Source: Moraxellaceae bacterium (GTDB lineage Bacteria > Pseudomonadota > Gammaproteobacteria > Pseudomonadales > Moraxellaceae). Taken from it: a stretch of DNA of 42,621 nt. This document shows positions 32,247 to 41,391 of this stretch, one piece after another. The notes beneath the pieces were generated by a model, which saw only the letters and a program-made list of their open reading frames with translations, was not told where the DNA came from and searched no databases. Numbering within the stretch: the first letter of the stretch is position 1; the number at the start of each line of letters is the position of its first letter. The position numbers were made by a program, and so were the translations under genes. Location of the stretch: the NCBI GenBank assembly GCA_030680295.1, contig JAUXVU010000003.1:1-42621 (forward strand). The letters run 5' to 3'.

Positions 32247-33353
32247 TCACTGAATAACCAGTTCGGCATGAAGCGCGCCAGCTTGTTTAATCGCCTGCAA
32301 CACCGTAATCACTTCACGTATCGTCAACCGCACGTGATACAGGGCCTGCACTAGCTCCCCTACCGTCGTACCATTCGCTAATTGAACAGGGCCTCGTTCT
32401 TGCTCGGTTACTTCCAAGCGGGTATCCGGCACAACCACCGTGCCTATTGATTGACCAGGCCTTACCAGAAATGAAGGTTGAGAAACCTGAAAGCGTGTGC
32501 TCACCACAACATTCAAATTCCCTTGTGAAATATTGACCTCACCAATGCGCACATTACTGCCAGCGACTACCGTTCCTGTGCGCTCATTAATCACGATACG
32601 TGCGGCATAGTCAGGGCGTACGGTGACACGTTCGATGGATGCGATTAATCGTGGCAAGTTGGCGGCTCGCACAATTGGCAGCTCAACCTTGGCCGCATGA
32701 ACTACGCGTATACCTTGCAACCCTAATTCTGCAAAAAGCGAGTCCGCAATTCGTTGAGCGGTGGTGTAATCCGGCTCGTGTAAAATCAATGCCAGCTTTT
32801 CAGCTTGTGCATTGACCGCTAGTACTGGCGCACGCTCAAGCGTTGCCCCACGAGGAATTCGACCGACTGTTGGGTGATTCTTTTGAACCGAATTGGCATT
32901 GGCCTCAAATACATGTCCACCAACGGATACTGGACCCTGCGCTAATGCATACAACCGATCATCGGGACCATTAAGGGATGTCATTAACAACGTGCCGCCC
33001 AATAAACTTCGAGCATCGCCTAATGAAGACACCTCAACATCTAATTTGTCACCACCCTCACTGAACGATCGCATCGTGCCCGTCACCATCACAGCTGCAG
33101 TATTACGCGCACTTAAATCATCATCCGACACATTCAAATTGAAGCGCTTGAGTGTGTTCACCAGAGACTGACGAGTTGATTTGTTTCGGTCACTGTCACC
33201 AGTGCCTGCAAGACCGACCACTAGCCCATAACCCACCAAGGCATAATCACGCTCACCTTGGATTCGAACGAGCTCTTTAATGCGAACTTGCTCCGTTGCG
33301 CTGGTTACACCGGGTAGCAGCAGACAGGCAAGCGCCAATAACATTGCTCTCAT
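32247..33353 (-). CDS. flgI: Flagellar P-ring protein FlgI
   Basis: 368 aa from ATG 33353, overlapping the flgH stop (ATGA). Signal peptide MRAMLLALACLLLPGVTSA. FlgI motifs: VRIKELVRIQGERDYALVGYGLVVGL, AGTGDSD, NTAAVMVTG, VRPDYAARIVINERTGTVVAGSNVRIGEVNISQGNL. Its presence shows the apparatus is meant to pass the peptidoglycan of a Gram-negative envelope. Confidence 0.95.
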   Translation of the reverse strand: MRAMLLALACLLLPGVTSATEQVRIKELVRIQGERDYALVGYGLVVGLAGTGDSDRNKSTRQSLVNTLKRFNLNVSDDDLSARNTAAVMVTGTMRSFSEGGDKLDVEVSSLGDARSLLGGTLLMTSLNGPDDRLYALAQGPVSVGGHVFEANANSVQKNHPTVGRIPRGATLERAPVLAVNAQAEKLALILHEPDYTTAQRIADSLFAELGLQGIRVVHAAKVELPIVRAANLPRLIASIERVTVRPDYAARIVINERTGTVVAGSNVRIGEVNISQGNLNVVVSTRFQVSQPSFLVRPGQSIGTVVVPDTRLEVTEQERGPVQLANGTTVGELVQALYHVRLTIREVITVLQAIKQAGALHAELVIQ

Positions 33354-33934
33354 AAAATGCCCGTCCATTTAAAGAAGCGATAAAACACATTTTGTTTTTG
33401 AGCATTGGTCACAACACCATCCCCGACTATGTCAATTTGGGCATCGGTCAGTCGGAAAGAGAGCACGGTGTTGTCATAACTGATGTCATCAGGGCGAACT
33501 AAACCGGACACACGAATTTGTTGCATCTCATCATTAATGGTGATGCGCTGCTGCCCACTGACACGAAGCAGCCCGGTATCAAGTTGCTCAACCACACGAA
33601 CGGACACGTTGGCACGTATTTGCCCACGACGACTGGTCTGTCCAGCCCCCACTGTGTCGCCTTGTATTGCCAAGCCGCCTTGAAATTGGTGCCGGCCATC
33701 ACCGACATTGGCAGATACTCCCGTTTTACTGTTGGCATCAGTGCCAGCAGCAGAGACAGCGGTTGTCGACTCCACCAACAGTACGGTCAAACTGTCACCA
33801 ACGTGATAAGCACGACGATCACCTGATAACGAGCGATAACTGTCTGGATTAATCAAACTCTGTGCAGCCACAATCTGAGCCTGAGTACTTAGCAATATCA
33901 TCATCATGAGGACACCACACTTACATCTGAGCAT
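33350..33934 (-). CDS. flgH: Flagellar L-ring protein FlgH without lipobox
   Basis: 194 aa; motifs SLINPDSYRSLSGDRRAYHVGDSLTVLLVE, GQIRANVSVRVVEQLDTGLLRVSGQQRITINDEMQQIRVSGLVRPDDIS are classic FlgH. The N-terminus MLRCKCGVLMMMILLSTQAQIVAA looks like an ordinary signal peptide; no cysteine lies at a lipobox, whereas most FlgH proteins are lipoproteins. RBS AGGAGAGG. Overlaps the flgA stop by 14 bases. Confidence 0.9.
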   Translation of the reverse strand: MLRCKCGVLMMMILLSTQAQIVAAQSLINPDSYRSLSGDRRAYHVGDSLTVLLVESTTAVSAAGTDANSKTGVSANVGDGRHQFQGGLAIQGDTVGAGQTSRRGQIRANVSVRVVEQLDTGLLRVSGQQRITINDEMQQIRVSGLVRPDDISYDNTVLSFRLTDAQIDIVGDGVVTNAQKQNVFYRFFKWTGIL

Positions 33935-34634
33935 GTACCTCTCCTTTTCCTGTCACCACAGCAAGCACACTGCCTTCTGCGCCTGTTACTTGAACTGAAA
34001 TTTGCTCACCCAACGCACCATGCTCAAGTGCACGTCCGCGCGCCCGCAGCATGAGCCCATTGTTTTGCAAAACCACATGTACTTGTGCGTCTCGACGAAC
34101 GAGTGGCTCTATACGTAAATGCTGGCGTAAAACTGGCTGACCTGCGTTAACAGGCCGCTTAAGCCAAAACCCCTGCAAGTCATCCACTAACTCACTGGGT
34201 AAAAGCTGTAGAACGGCCAAATCAATCTGCTTACGTTGAGGGAGTGTGGACATCACCTCTTTATCAGCAATTGAAGAACGACCATAAACCCAAGCCTCAC
34301 GAAGCGCAGAAACCCGAAACCATTGTGTTTCTTTCACTGGTTTACCCAAACGACAGGAAAAACCCGTCAGCGTCACAGGCGCTCGGCTCCTTAAGCTATT
34401 AGGCATTTCCAATTGAACGTCACGTAATGCTGGCCACGTATTCATAGGCACTAACGACACCTGAGTCGGTGTTGCTTGCTGCTCATTCAGCATCACCTGC
34501 AAATGTGTCGCCACACGAGCGGTTATCGCCTGCTGATCCGCAGGCGATAGCGAACATGCCAGCGCTGACGAGTCAGCCGCCGCAGGCGAGGCTAATGCAA
34601 CAGTGCATAGAAATAATGTCAGCCCATATTTCAT
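33921..34634 (-). CDS. flgA: P-ring assembly chaperone FlgA
   Basis: 237 aa with a signal peptide (MKYGLTLFLCTVALASPAAA) and a C-terminal SAF domain: GQPVLRQHLRIEPLVRRDAQVHVVLQNNGLMLRARGRALEHGALGEQISVQ. Chaperone for FlgI in the periplasm. Confidence 0.9.
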   Translation of the reverse strand: MKYGLTLFLCTVALASPAAADSSALACSLSPADQQAITARVATHLQVMLNEQQATPTQVSLVPMNTWPALRDVQLEMPNSLRSRAPVTLTGFSCRLGKPVKETQWFRVSALREAWVYGRSSIADKEVMSTLPQRKQIDLAVLQLLPSELVDDLQGFWLKRPVNAGQPVLRQHLRIEPLVRRDAQVHVVLQNNGLMLRARGRALEHGALGEQISVQVTGAEGSVLAVVTGKGEVHAQM

Positions 34635-34640
34635 GTCGAT

Positions 34641-35414
34641 TTAGCGACGCAGGTTGTTAATGGTTTCCATGATCTGGTCACCGGCCTGAAGTAAACGCGC
34701 ATTCAACTGATAAGCACGTTGAGCCAAGACCAAACCTGTCATTTCCTCAATCAAGCTGACATTCGACATCTCAATATGTGACTGCAGTAATGTGCCCTGT
34801 CCATTCAGTCCTGGCTCTGCATAAGCTGGCTCACCGCTCAATGCGGTCGGTCGGTATAAGCCCTCGTTAATTTTTTCAAGCTGCTCAGCATTGCCAAAAC
34901 CCGTTAATCGAATTTGACCCACCATCATGGTTTCAGAACTGTTAGCCAGTTTTGCTCGGACAACACCATCCGCTTGAATTTGAATGCTGGCAGCATCCGG
35001 TGGAATACGCAGATCCGAGGCCAGCACCATGCCATTGGCTAACGATAATCGACCATCATTATCTACATGAAAGCGGCCTGCACGGGTGTATGCCAACTCA
35101 CCATTTGATAACTCAACTTCGAAAAAACCATTACCCGCAATCGCAACATCCAAGGGGTTAGTCGTTTGACGAATCGCACCTGGCGTAAAGACTTGAGACT
35201 GATGGGAAACCTTGATACCCGCGCCTGTAAGCTGGCGTGATGCTGAGGATGAGCTATCTGCATTCACCGGAACCATTTGCACCATGTCCATAAAGTTGAC
35301 TTGGCTGCGCTTAAAACCAACGGTTTGCATGTTGGCAATATTATTTGAAATGCTGTCGATCCAAGCTTGGTTAGCCGCCAAACCAGAACTAGCAATACTG
35401 AGTGCATCGATCAT
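34641..35414 (-). CDS. flgG: Distal rod protein FlgG
   Basis: 257 aa. N-terminus IASSGLAANQAWIDSISNNIANMQTVGFKRS, central FFEVELSNGELAYTRAGRFHVDNDGRL, C-terminus QGTLLQSHIEMSNVSLIEEMTGLVLAQRAYQLNARLLQAGDQIMETINNLRR, all typical FlgG. RBS AAGGAACGC. Confidence 0.92.
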   Translation of the reverse strand: MIDALSIASSGLAANQAWIDSISNNIANMQTVGFKRSQVNFMDMVQMVPVNADSSSSASRQLTGAGIKVSHQSQVFTPGAIRQTTNPLDVAIAGNGFFEVELSNGELAYTRAGRFHVDNDGRLSLANGMVLASDLRIPPDAASIQIQADGVVRAKLANSSETMMVGQIRLTGFGNAEQLEKINEGLYRPTALSGEPAYAEPGLNGQGTLLQSHIEMSNVSLIEEMTGLVLAQRAYQLNARLLQAGDQIMETINNLRR

Positions 35415-35428
35415 GGTGCGTTCCTTTC

Positions 35429-36121
35429 TTAGTCCTTGCCTATTTGATTAATTCCACTGTTCAAAATACTGTCGTAAGCAGACAGTGCTCGCTGCATACT
35501 CTCAACATGACGTGAGGCTTCCATGATTTTGACCATGTCAGTACTCAATTCTGCATTGGAGCGCTCTAACCAGCCTTGATAAACCATGTAATTGGCTGCG
35601 GGTAATACTGGGGCGGCTGAGCTGTAACGCCCGCCGCCCATAACGGTGGCTTGTGTCGCGTCACTGAGTCTCACTAACTTAAGTTGCGCAACCTCTTCAT
35701 CATTAACTTTCAACCCACCGGCTGCATCGGCGGTTAGCACCCCTTGCCCAAGCTCAATAACACCATTTTTACCCAGCACCGAGAGCCCCGACTGAGTTAC
35801 AAGCCGTCCGCTCGCATCAACACGAAAACGGCCATCGCGCGTCAGTTGTTCACCACTGTCAGTTTGCACGACAAACCATGCGTCACCGGTCAAAGCAAAG
35901 TCCGTTAATTTTCCTGTTTGATGAATTCCGCCGGACTCCTGACGTAGCACTTCGTGTCGCTCAATGGCGGAGAGACCCGTTGCCGTCGTTGAAAGCGCAT
36001 TAAAAGAGCGTGTGGCTTTGTAGCCAGGGGTATTGGCGTTAGCAACGTTCTGAGCTACTTCACGCAAGGTATTCATATCCTGTTGTATGACACCCGCCAG
36101 CTGCATAATGAGGTCACTCAT
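35429..36121 (-). CDS. flgF: Rod protein FlgF
   Basis: 230 aa. N-terminus QDMNTLREVAQNVANANTPGYKA, central GDAWFVVQTDSGEQLTRDGRFRVDASGRL, C-terminus WLERSNAELSTDMVKIMEASRHVESMQRALSAYDSIL. ATGA overlap with flhA. Placed as FlgF because flgG follows and the length fits. Confidence 0.88.
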   Translation of the reverse strand: MSDLIMQLAGVIQQDMNTLREVAQNVANANTPGYKATRSFNALSTTATGLSAIERHEVLRQESGGIHQTGKLTDFALTGDAWFVVQTDSGEQLTRDGRFRVDASGRLVTQSGLSVLGKNGVIELGQGVLTADAAGGLKVNDEEVAQLKLVRLSDATQATVMGGGRYSSAAPVLPAANYMVYQGWLERSNAELSTDMVKIMEASRHVESMQRALSAYDSILNSGINQIGKD

Positions 36122-38199
36122 GCTGACTCCAATGCCGCAAATCCGGGCAAATCAATCATTCCTGCAGACGTTACCTTGGCATGTTGCCCAACCTCAGAAA
36201 CCGACAACACCGCCATATGCGGTACTGCACGAGCCAAGAAACTTTTTAAAGCTCGTCGAAGTGGGACTGCACACAGCAACACAGGGTGTTTGTTGTTGGC
36301 CAGCTGCTTTTCCGCTTCACGTGCTAAGCGTGTTACAAAACGCTCCAGATCTTGTGCAGGCAATAACGAACCACCACCGCCTTCTCGTTGCTTAACCGCG
36401 GCCAACATATAACCCTCAATGTGTGGCGCAATGGTCATCACATGCAGTTCGCCACGCTTATCAACCAAACGCTCATAAAGCGCAGCACCTAATCGCTCAC
36501 GAACGCGTTCCGCTAGTTCTTCTGTATTTTTAGTGGTTCGACCGGCATCCACGAGCACTTCCAGCACAGTCTCCAAATTTCGTATTGATACTTGCTCGCG
36601 CAATAAAAGTTGCAACACCCGTTGAATATCGGAATAGCTCAATACTTGCGGCACTAGCTCATCCACCAAGCTCCCCATAGCAGCGCGTTTGTGATCAACC
36701 AACTTTTCTGTTTCAGCGCGTGTAAGAAATTCAGGAGCATAGCGTCGGGCAATTTCTGACAAGTGCGTCATCAGCACAATGTCGGGCTCAACTAGGGTGT
36801 AGCCAGCCGTACGAGCTTGTTGGCGTTGCTCGGCGGCAATCCAAATTGCACTTAAACCATAGGTGGGTTCTTGTGTCGCTCTGCCTTCAAGTTTCACTTT
36901 GGAGTTAGCCGAGTTGATTGCCAATACCTTATCGAACTCAAGCTCACCATTGGCCACTACTGCGCCATGAACACAGACATGGTATGAACCTGCCGGTAAA
37001 CGATTATCCAAATGCGCATGTAACGGTGGCACAGCAAAACCAAAGTCTTTGGCAAATTGCTTACGTAAATTTTCAATACGCAAGCTCAACGTGCTCGAGG
37101 CAGACAGCACATGGCTCGCCAAATCAGTGCTTAAGCGCAGCTCAAATGGCTCTGTTTTCATTAAGGAGTAAATATCACTGTTGTCAGACTCATCACTCGT
37201 TGCTTCCGCAGAGTCTTTGACCGAATCGGCTGCTGGCTTTTCCAACTGACGATAGGAATACCAAGCTGCCAATCCAAAGATGCTAAATAAGAATAGCAGT
37301 GGTAATACAGGCAAGCCGGGCAGCAGCATTAGTAACAACACCACAACGGATACCACAACAAGCGTTTTAGGGTATGCCGTCACTTGTCGCTTAAGCTCCG
37401 GACCTAATCTTGAATCCGTGGCTGCGCGAGTAATAATAATGCCGGCTGCAACAGCAATAATCAGAGATGGAATTTGCGTCACGATGCCATCGCCAACAGT
37501 CAGCAACGTATAGTGTTGCAAGGCATCGCCCCAGCTCATCCCTTTTTGCAACATGCCAACCGACAGCCCGCCGATAATGTTAATGGCAATAATCACAATG
37601 CCAGCAATGGCATCGCCTTTAACAAACTTGGATGCACCATCCATGGCACCATAAAAATTAGATTCGCGTTCTAACTGAGAACGGCGTTGGCGGGCTTCAT
37701 CATGATCAATAATGCCCATGTTCAAATCAGCATCAATGCTCATCTGTTTGCCGGGCAATGAATCCAACGTAAACCGTGCGGCCACTTCTGCTACGCGCTG
37801 AGCACCACTAGTAACAACGACGTACTGCACTACCACCAAAATCAAAAACACCACAAAGCCAATAATGTAGTTGCCGCCCACAACATGTGCGCCAACGGCA
37901 CCGATCACTTTACCGGCATCACCATCTGTCAAAATCAAGCGCGTAGCGGCCACATTCAACGACAATCGGAAAAGTGTCGTCACCAGCAATAACGAAGGGA
38001 ATGTTGAGAAACTTAACGGCTTGTCGGTGTCAAAAGTGACCAACAAAATCAGCAGTGCCACCGCAAAGTTAGTTAACAGCAGCAAATCCAACAAACCCGT
38101 GGGAATGGGCGTAAACAGCACAAGCAAAATACCGATCACGGCAATCGCTAAGAAGAGATCACCGCCTTCCATTAGCAGTCGGTTCATGATGGCCTTCAT
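36118..38199 (-). CDS. flhA: Export-gate protein FlhA
   Basis: 693 aa, full length. Eight membrane segments in the first 330 residues; FHIPEP-like cytosolic loop region SLPGKQMSIDADLNMGIIDHDEARQRRSQLERESNFYGAMDGASKFVKGDAIAG is clear. The C-terminal domain with YTLVEPDIVLMTHLSEIARRYAPEFLTR is intact. It forms the nonameric gate ring. ATGA overlap with flhB. Confidence 0.95.
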   Translation of the reverse strand: MKAIMNRLLMEGGDLFLAIAVIGILLVLFTPIPTGLLDLLLLTNFAVALLILLVTFDTDKPLSFSTFPSLLLVTTLFRLSLNVAATRLILTDGDAGKVIGAVGAHVVGGNYIIGFVVFLILVVVQYVVVTSGAQRVAEVAARFTLDSLPGKQMSIDADLNMGIIDHDEARQRRSQLERESNFYGAMDGASKFVKGDAIAGIVIIAINIIGGLSVGMLQKGMSWGDALQHYTLLTVGDGIVTQIPSLIIAVAAGIIITRAATDSRLGPELKRQVTAYPKTLVVVSVVVLLLMLLPGLPVLPLLFLFSIFGLAAWYSYRQLEKPAADSVKDSAEATSDESDNSDIYSLMKTEPFELRLSTDLASHVLSASSTLSLRIENLRKQFAKDFGFAVPPLHAHLDNRLPAGSYHVCVHGAVVANGELEFDKVLAINSANSKVKLEGRATQEPTYGLSAIWIAAEQRQQARTAGYTLVEPDIVLMTHLSEIARRYAPEFLTRAETEKLVDHKRAAMGSLVDELVPQVLSYSDIQRVLQLLLREQVSIRNLETVLEVLVDAGRTTKNTEELAERVRERLGAALYERLVDKRGELHVMTIAPHIEGYMLAAVKQREGGGGSLLPAQDLERFVTRLAREAEKQLANNKHPVLLCAVPLRRALKSFLARAVPHMAVLSVSEVGQHAKVTSAGMIDLPGFAALESA

Positions 38200-39269
38200 G
38201 TCATCAGCACCTTATTGCCAGGAATAGCTAATATCCAACGATAAACGCGCGCAACATCGACCTGCGTCACATCTGGAATTGGAGCGTTTAAAATTGCCAC
38301 TGAGTGCAGCAGTCTGGCTAAGGGTGGTCGACGCAGGATAGGGACTCCTTTCTGACGAGCCTCCGTCATGATGCGCTGCGCTAAAAAACCACGCCCCATC
38401 GCCAACACAATGGGTGCCTGCATGGTGGCAGGCCGATATTGCAATGCCACCGCGTAGTGCGTTGGATTCGTAATCACGACATCCGCATCACCGACCTTAC
38501 TGACAGAGGACGCCTTGTGTAGTAACTCCTGCTGAGCCCGCTTACGTTTTGCACGTATCTCTGGGTCTCCTTCACGGCGCTTGTATTCGTCTTTCACTTC
38601 GCGCTGACTCATCCGCATTTGGCGGCCAAAATCTTTACGCGAGTACCACATATCAAACAAAGCCGCTAAGGCCATCACCAACAGCACGGCATAGCCCAAA
38701 CGAATTAACAGTGACTTACCCATCTCGGGTAGTGACAGCGGTGAAATAAAAGCAAATTCCAACAACCGAGGCGCAAATGCACGTGCTACGGCATAAAGCA
38801 CCACACCAAATAGCACGCCTTTCACCAACACCTTCATCAGCTCAACAAACATTTTGCGTGAAAACATTCGCTTAAAGCCCGCTATTGGGTTTAGACGCTT
38901 AAAGTCGGGCTTAATGGGTGCTAACGAAAAAACTGGTCCGTTGAAAACCAAATTGGTGATTACTGCCATCAATATTAATGCAGCAACCAATGGCATCAGG
39001 GCATATAACAAGGGCTGTAAACTGGCACCGCCCTGACCCACCAAATAACCCCAGCTGCTGGCAATTTGATCTGCTTGACCCAACCACCAATGTGCTTGCA
39101 TATGAATGACTGATGCCAATTGATATGCACTACCAGAAAACACCACCAGAAAAGCGAGAACCATCACAAAAGTCAGCAGCTCGGGGCTGCGTGGCACTTG
39201 GCCTTTTTTACGTGCCTCTTCCAGTTTAAATGGCGTTGCTTGTTCCGTCTTATCTTGCTGATCGTTCAT
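38196..39269 (-). CDS. flhB: Export-gate specificity switch FlhB
   Basis: 357 aa with four membrane helices and the self-cleaving motif in ADVVITNPTHYAVALQY (NPTH intact), so a substrate switch is expected. Starts QDKTEQATPFKLEEARKKGQVPRSPEL, as usual. ATGA overlap with fliR. Confidence 0.95.
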   Translation of the reverse strand: MNDQQDKTEQATPFKLEEARKKGQVPRSPELLTFVMVLAFLVVFSGSAYQLASVIHMQAHWWLGQADQIASSWGYLVGQGGASLQPLLYALMPLVAALILMAVITNLVFNGPVFSLAPIKPDFKRLNPIAGFKRMFSRKMFVELMKVLVKGVLFGVVLYAVARAFAPRLLEFAFISPLSLPEMGKSLLIRLGYAVLLVMALAALFDMWYSRKDFGRQMRMSQREVKDEYKRREGDPEIRAKRKRAQQELLHKASSVSKVGDADVVITNPTHYAVALQYRPATMQAPIVLAMGRGFLAQRIMTEARQKGVPILRRPPLARLLHSVAILNAPIPDVTQVDVARVYRWILAIPGNKVLMT

Positions 39270-40006
39270 GGCGCCCCCAATGCACGAGCGGGCCCACGAA
39301 GTGCCGCCTCAAACAATAAAGGAATACGCTGCACCACTAACGGCAGTGTTAACACCAGAAGCAAAATACCAATGCCTAACTTGACGGGTAATGCCAGAAA
39401 ATAAATATTGGCTTGCGGCATGGATCGCGCCAAAAATGCAAAGGCAGCATCCACTAACCACAAGCCTAAAATGACTGGAATCAACATCATGAAGGCCAGC
39501 AGGAACTGCTGGGTCATAACCTGCGCCAACTCATGAGACATCACAACACCAGACACACTGCCTGGAGGAACAATCACCAAAAGCGCGGCAAACACTCTCA
39601 ACAGATCGTGATGCACATCCAAGACAATAAATAGCAGCATAAACGTTAATGTCAGCAGCTCTGCCACAATACTGGTGACGTTATTGGTCGATGGATCAAA
39701 AACTCCAGAAGCATTTAAACCCATCTGGGTATCAATTAATTTACCTGCCATGTCTAAGCCAGCGTATGCCGCATGAAAGCCAAACGCCATGACTGCTCCC
39801 AGTAACAACTCACCAGCAATCACTGCAAAACCTAATTGGATTGACGCATTTGAAGGCAACGCGGTAGTTAGCACTAACGCCAAGGCAAAAGTAAGCACCA
39901 TGCGAATCATCATCGGTGCCCGTGCAAACGCAGCAACCGGTGCCACCACCAAAATAGGCAGTAAACGAACCGACACCAGCAGCACACTAAGCAGAAATGG
40001 AGACAC
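39266..40006 (-). CDS. fliR: Export-gate protein FliR
   Basis: 246 aa membrane protein with FliR motifs MIRMVLTFALALVL, GELLLGAVMAFGFHAAYAGLDMAGKLIDTQMGLNASGVFDP and the C-terminal AFLARSMPQANIYFLALPVKLGIGILLL. The start is GTG 40006, with AAGGA about ten bases upstream. Confidence 0.93.
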   Translation of the reverse strand: MSPFLLSVLLVSVRLLPILVVAPVAAFARAPMMIRMVLTFALALVLTTALPSNASIQLGFAVIAGELLLGAVMAFGFHAAYAGLDMAGKLIDTQMGLNASGVFDPSTNNVTSIVAELLTLTFMLLFIVLDVHHDLLRVFAALLVIVPPGSVSGVVMSHELAQVMTQQFLLAFMMLIPVILGLWLVDAAFAFLARSMPQANIYFLALPVKLGIGILLLVLTLPLVVQRIPLLFEAALRGPARALGAP

Positions 40007-40036
40007 AGATGACCATCCTTGGACACATACTCGTTC

Positions 40037-40300
40037 TTAGAAAGAAGCAGCTTGATTAATCATGTTTACAGAAAAATGAATCAGTGTTTTTAAGATCCAA
40101 CTGCCAAACACCACTAACATCACCACCGTTACTCCTAACTTAGGAATAAAGGTCAGCGTCATTTCCTGCACTTGGGTAGCTACCTGCAAAATGCTGATTA
40201 ATAAACCCACCAGCAACACAGCAAGCAATATCGGAGCAGCTACCAAGGCCGCCGTAATTAAGGCGTCCTTTAGGACATACAGCGCAAAATCTTGGGTCAC
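40037..40300 (-). CDS. fliQ: Export-gate protein FliQ
   Basis: 87 aa, two membrane helices, motifs ALITAALVAAPILLAVLLVGLLISILQVATQVQEMTLTFIPKL. First gene of the operon, with a GTG start (40300) and GGGAG ten bases upstream; a 30-bp gap precedes fliR. Confidence 0.93.
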   Translation of the reverse strand: MTQDFALYVLKDALITAALVAAPILLAVLLVGLLISILQVATQVQEMTLTFIPKLGVTVVMLVVFGSWILKTLIHFSVNMINQAASF

Positions 40301-40397
40301 TTATCAACACTCCCTGTTGCCTTGTGTGCGGTAAAATTCCTATACCAAGGCAAGCTAAACGCTTAAGACAGGAAAACACCAAAACAAGTGTAACCTG

Positions 40398-40424
40398 CAA
40401 TCTGTTCAGCGATTGTAAACTTTA
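40398..40424 (-). promoter_or_regulatory. Candidate FliA (sigma-28) promoter for the flagellar operon
   Basis: On the minus strand TAAAGTTT (40424-40417) is a perfect sigma-28 -35 element. Eleven bases further, ACAGATTG (40405-40398) matches the -10 consensus GCCGATAA in only four of eight positions. It lies about 100 bp upstream of fliQ in an otherwise gene-free 268-bp gap (40301-40568). If real, the operon-encoded FliA activates its own operon. Confidence 0.4.
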
Positions 40425-40568
40425 CAAAAGTTATTTTACTATAGATTTTTTTTAAAATTGAGCGCTTTTTGAACAGTCAGTCATGTCTGATGCACATTAG
40501 ACCATGACCTAAAATGAACCTGCCGATAGATGAGCAACATGCGCATCAGTCCACAGTGAGTAATAGCT

Positions 40569-40919
40569 TTACATATCACGCTTTTTTATATAAATCGCTT
40601 TACGGATAGAGCAATATATTAAACATAAAGCAGTAGGCGCCATAAAAATTCTTGATATTTTGACCTTTCCTTCTGAAACAGAGCTTTCACTATCAGGACC
40701 AAAAAGATCAAAAACTTCTGGCGCAATCCATACATAACATAAAGCCAAAATAAAAAAGAAAATACTCATAATATTTCCACTAAAAGTTTCCAAAGAGAAA
40801 GCTTTCTCAAGAATATCCACTCTCAACCACTTCTCCAAAAATGGCCATAAACTAACTATAAAAAAAGGGCAAAATATAGCCAAGAAAACTAAAAATAAAG
40901 GCTCATCAAACCAGCTCAT
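40569..40919 (-). CDS. Small membrane protein, possible immunity protein (116 aa)
   Basis: Membrane segments are PLFLVFLAIFCPFFIVSLWPF (7-27), IMSIFFFILALCYVWIA (50-66) and a weaker one near RIFMAPTALCLIYCS (90-104). No family was recognised. Its ATG overlaps the stop of a 41-codon frame (ATGA). It lies two genes downstream of the exoprotein end on the same strand, the place where immunity genes or orphan immunity genes stand. Confidence 0.55.
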   Translation of the reverse strand: MSWFDEPLFLVFLAIFCPFFIVSLWPFLEKWLRVDILEKAFSLETFSGNIMSIFFFILALCYVWIAPEVFDLFGPDSESSVSEGKVKISRIFMAPTALCLIYCSIRKAIYIKKRDM

Positions 40920-41041
40920 TTTTTATCCTCAACACTTGGCATTAGTAATGGAATATTACTAACTGTCACTCCCAGTGCCTTCCAAGGGGAATAGTCATAA
41001 TAACTCGGTTGGTTTAGCTTTAAGCTTGAATTACATCTCAT
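40916..41041 (-). CDS. Short reading frame, possible orphan toxin-tip remnant
   Basis: 41 codons: MRCNSSLKLNQPSYYDYSPWKALG... to ...PSVEDKK, with a stop overlapping the next ATG by ATGA. That overlap suggests translational coupling. An in-frame TTG lies eight codons upstream. No ribosome site is obvious. It may be a leftover of a displaced toxin C-terminus or non-coding. Confidence 0.3.
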   Translation of the reverse strand: MRCNSSLKLNQPSYYDYSPWKALGVTVSNIPLLMPSVEDKK

Positions 41042-41100
41042 AGATGTCAGCCCCTGCAAGTCCAATTAAGTTAGGAACTTAACTTACTAAAAAACCAAAA

Positions 41101-41391
41101 TCACTTTAAATCTCCTTCAACAAAGATAAAGTAGTAAGGAATAGCCGCAAAGACCGAAAATAAAACTAAGGAGATAAACCAAAAAGGCTTCCATTTAAGG
41201 CCTTTATTATTAACCATATGTGAAAATGAATAAAACCAAATATAAAAGCATGAAAGCATGAAGTAAAAACCGAGAAACTTGGCGCCAAAAAAATCTAAAT
41301 TAAATCTAATAGACATTAACTCAGCAGGAACCACAACAACCAATCCAGTTAAAGAAACAAAAGCAGATAGTCTAGCCAACTTACGAATCAT
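41101..41391 (-). CDS. Small membrane protein, probable immunity protein (96 aa)
   Basis: Three hydrophobic segments: LSAFVSLTGLVVVVPAELM (8-26), FLGFYFMLSCFYIWFYSF (39-56) and FWFISLVLFSVFAAIPYYFIFV (70-91). The ATG overlaps the TGA of the upstream exoprotein by four bases, so the pair is translationally coupled. That arrangement, a large secreted protein directly followed by a small membrane protein, is the toxin-immunity layout. Specific family not recognised. Confidence 0.65.
   Translation of the reverse strand: MIRKLARLSAFVSLTGLVVVVPAELMSIRFNLDFFGAKFLGFYFMLSCFYIWFYSFSHMVNNKGLKWKPFWFISLVLFSVFAAIPYYFIFVEGDLK

Noticed and set aside
40522..40529. GCCGATAG on the plus strand as a sigma-28 -10 element
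   Set aside because: No -35 match at the required spacing, and it would point away from the operon.
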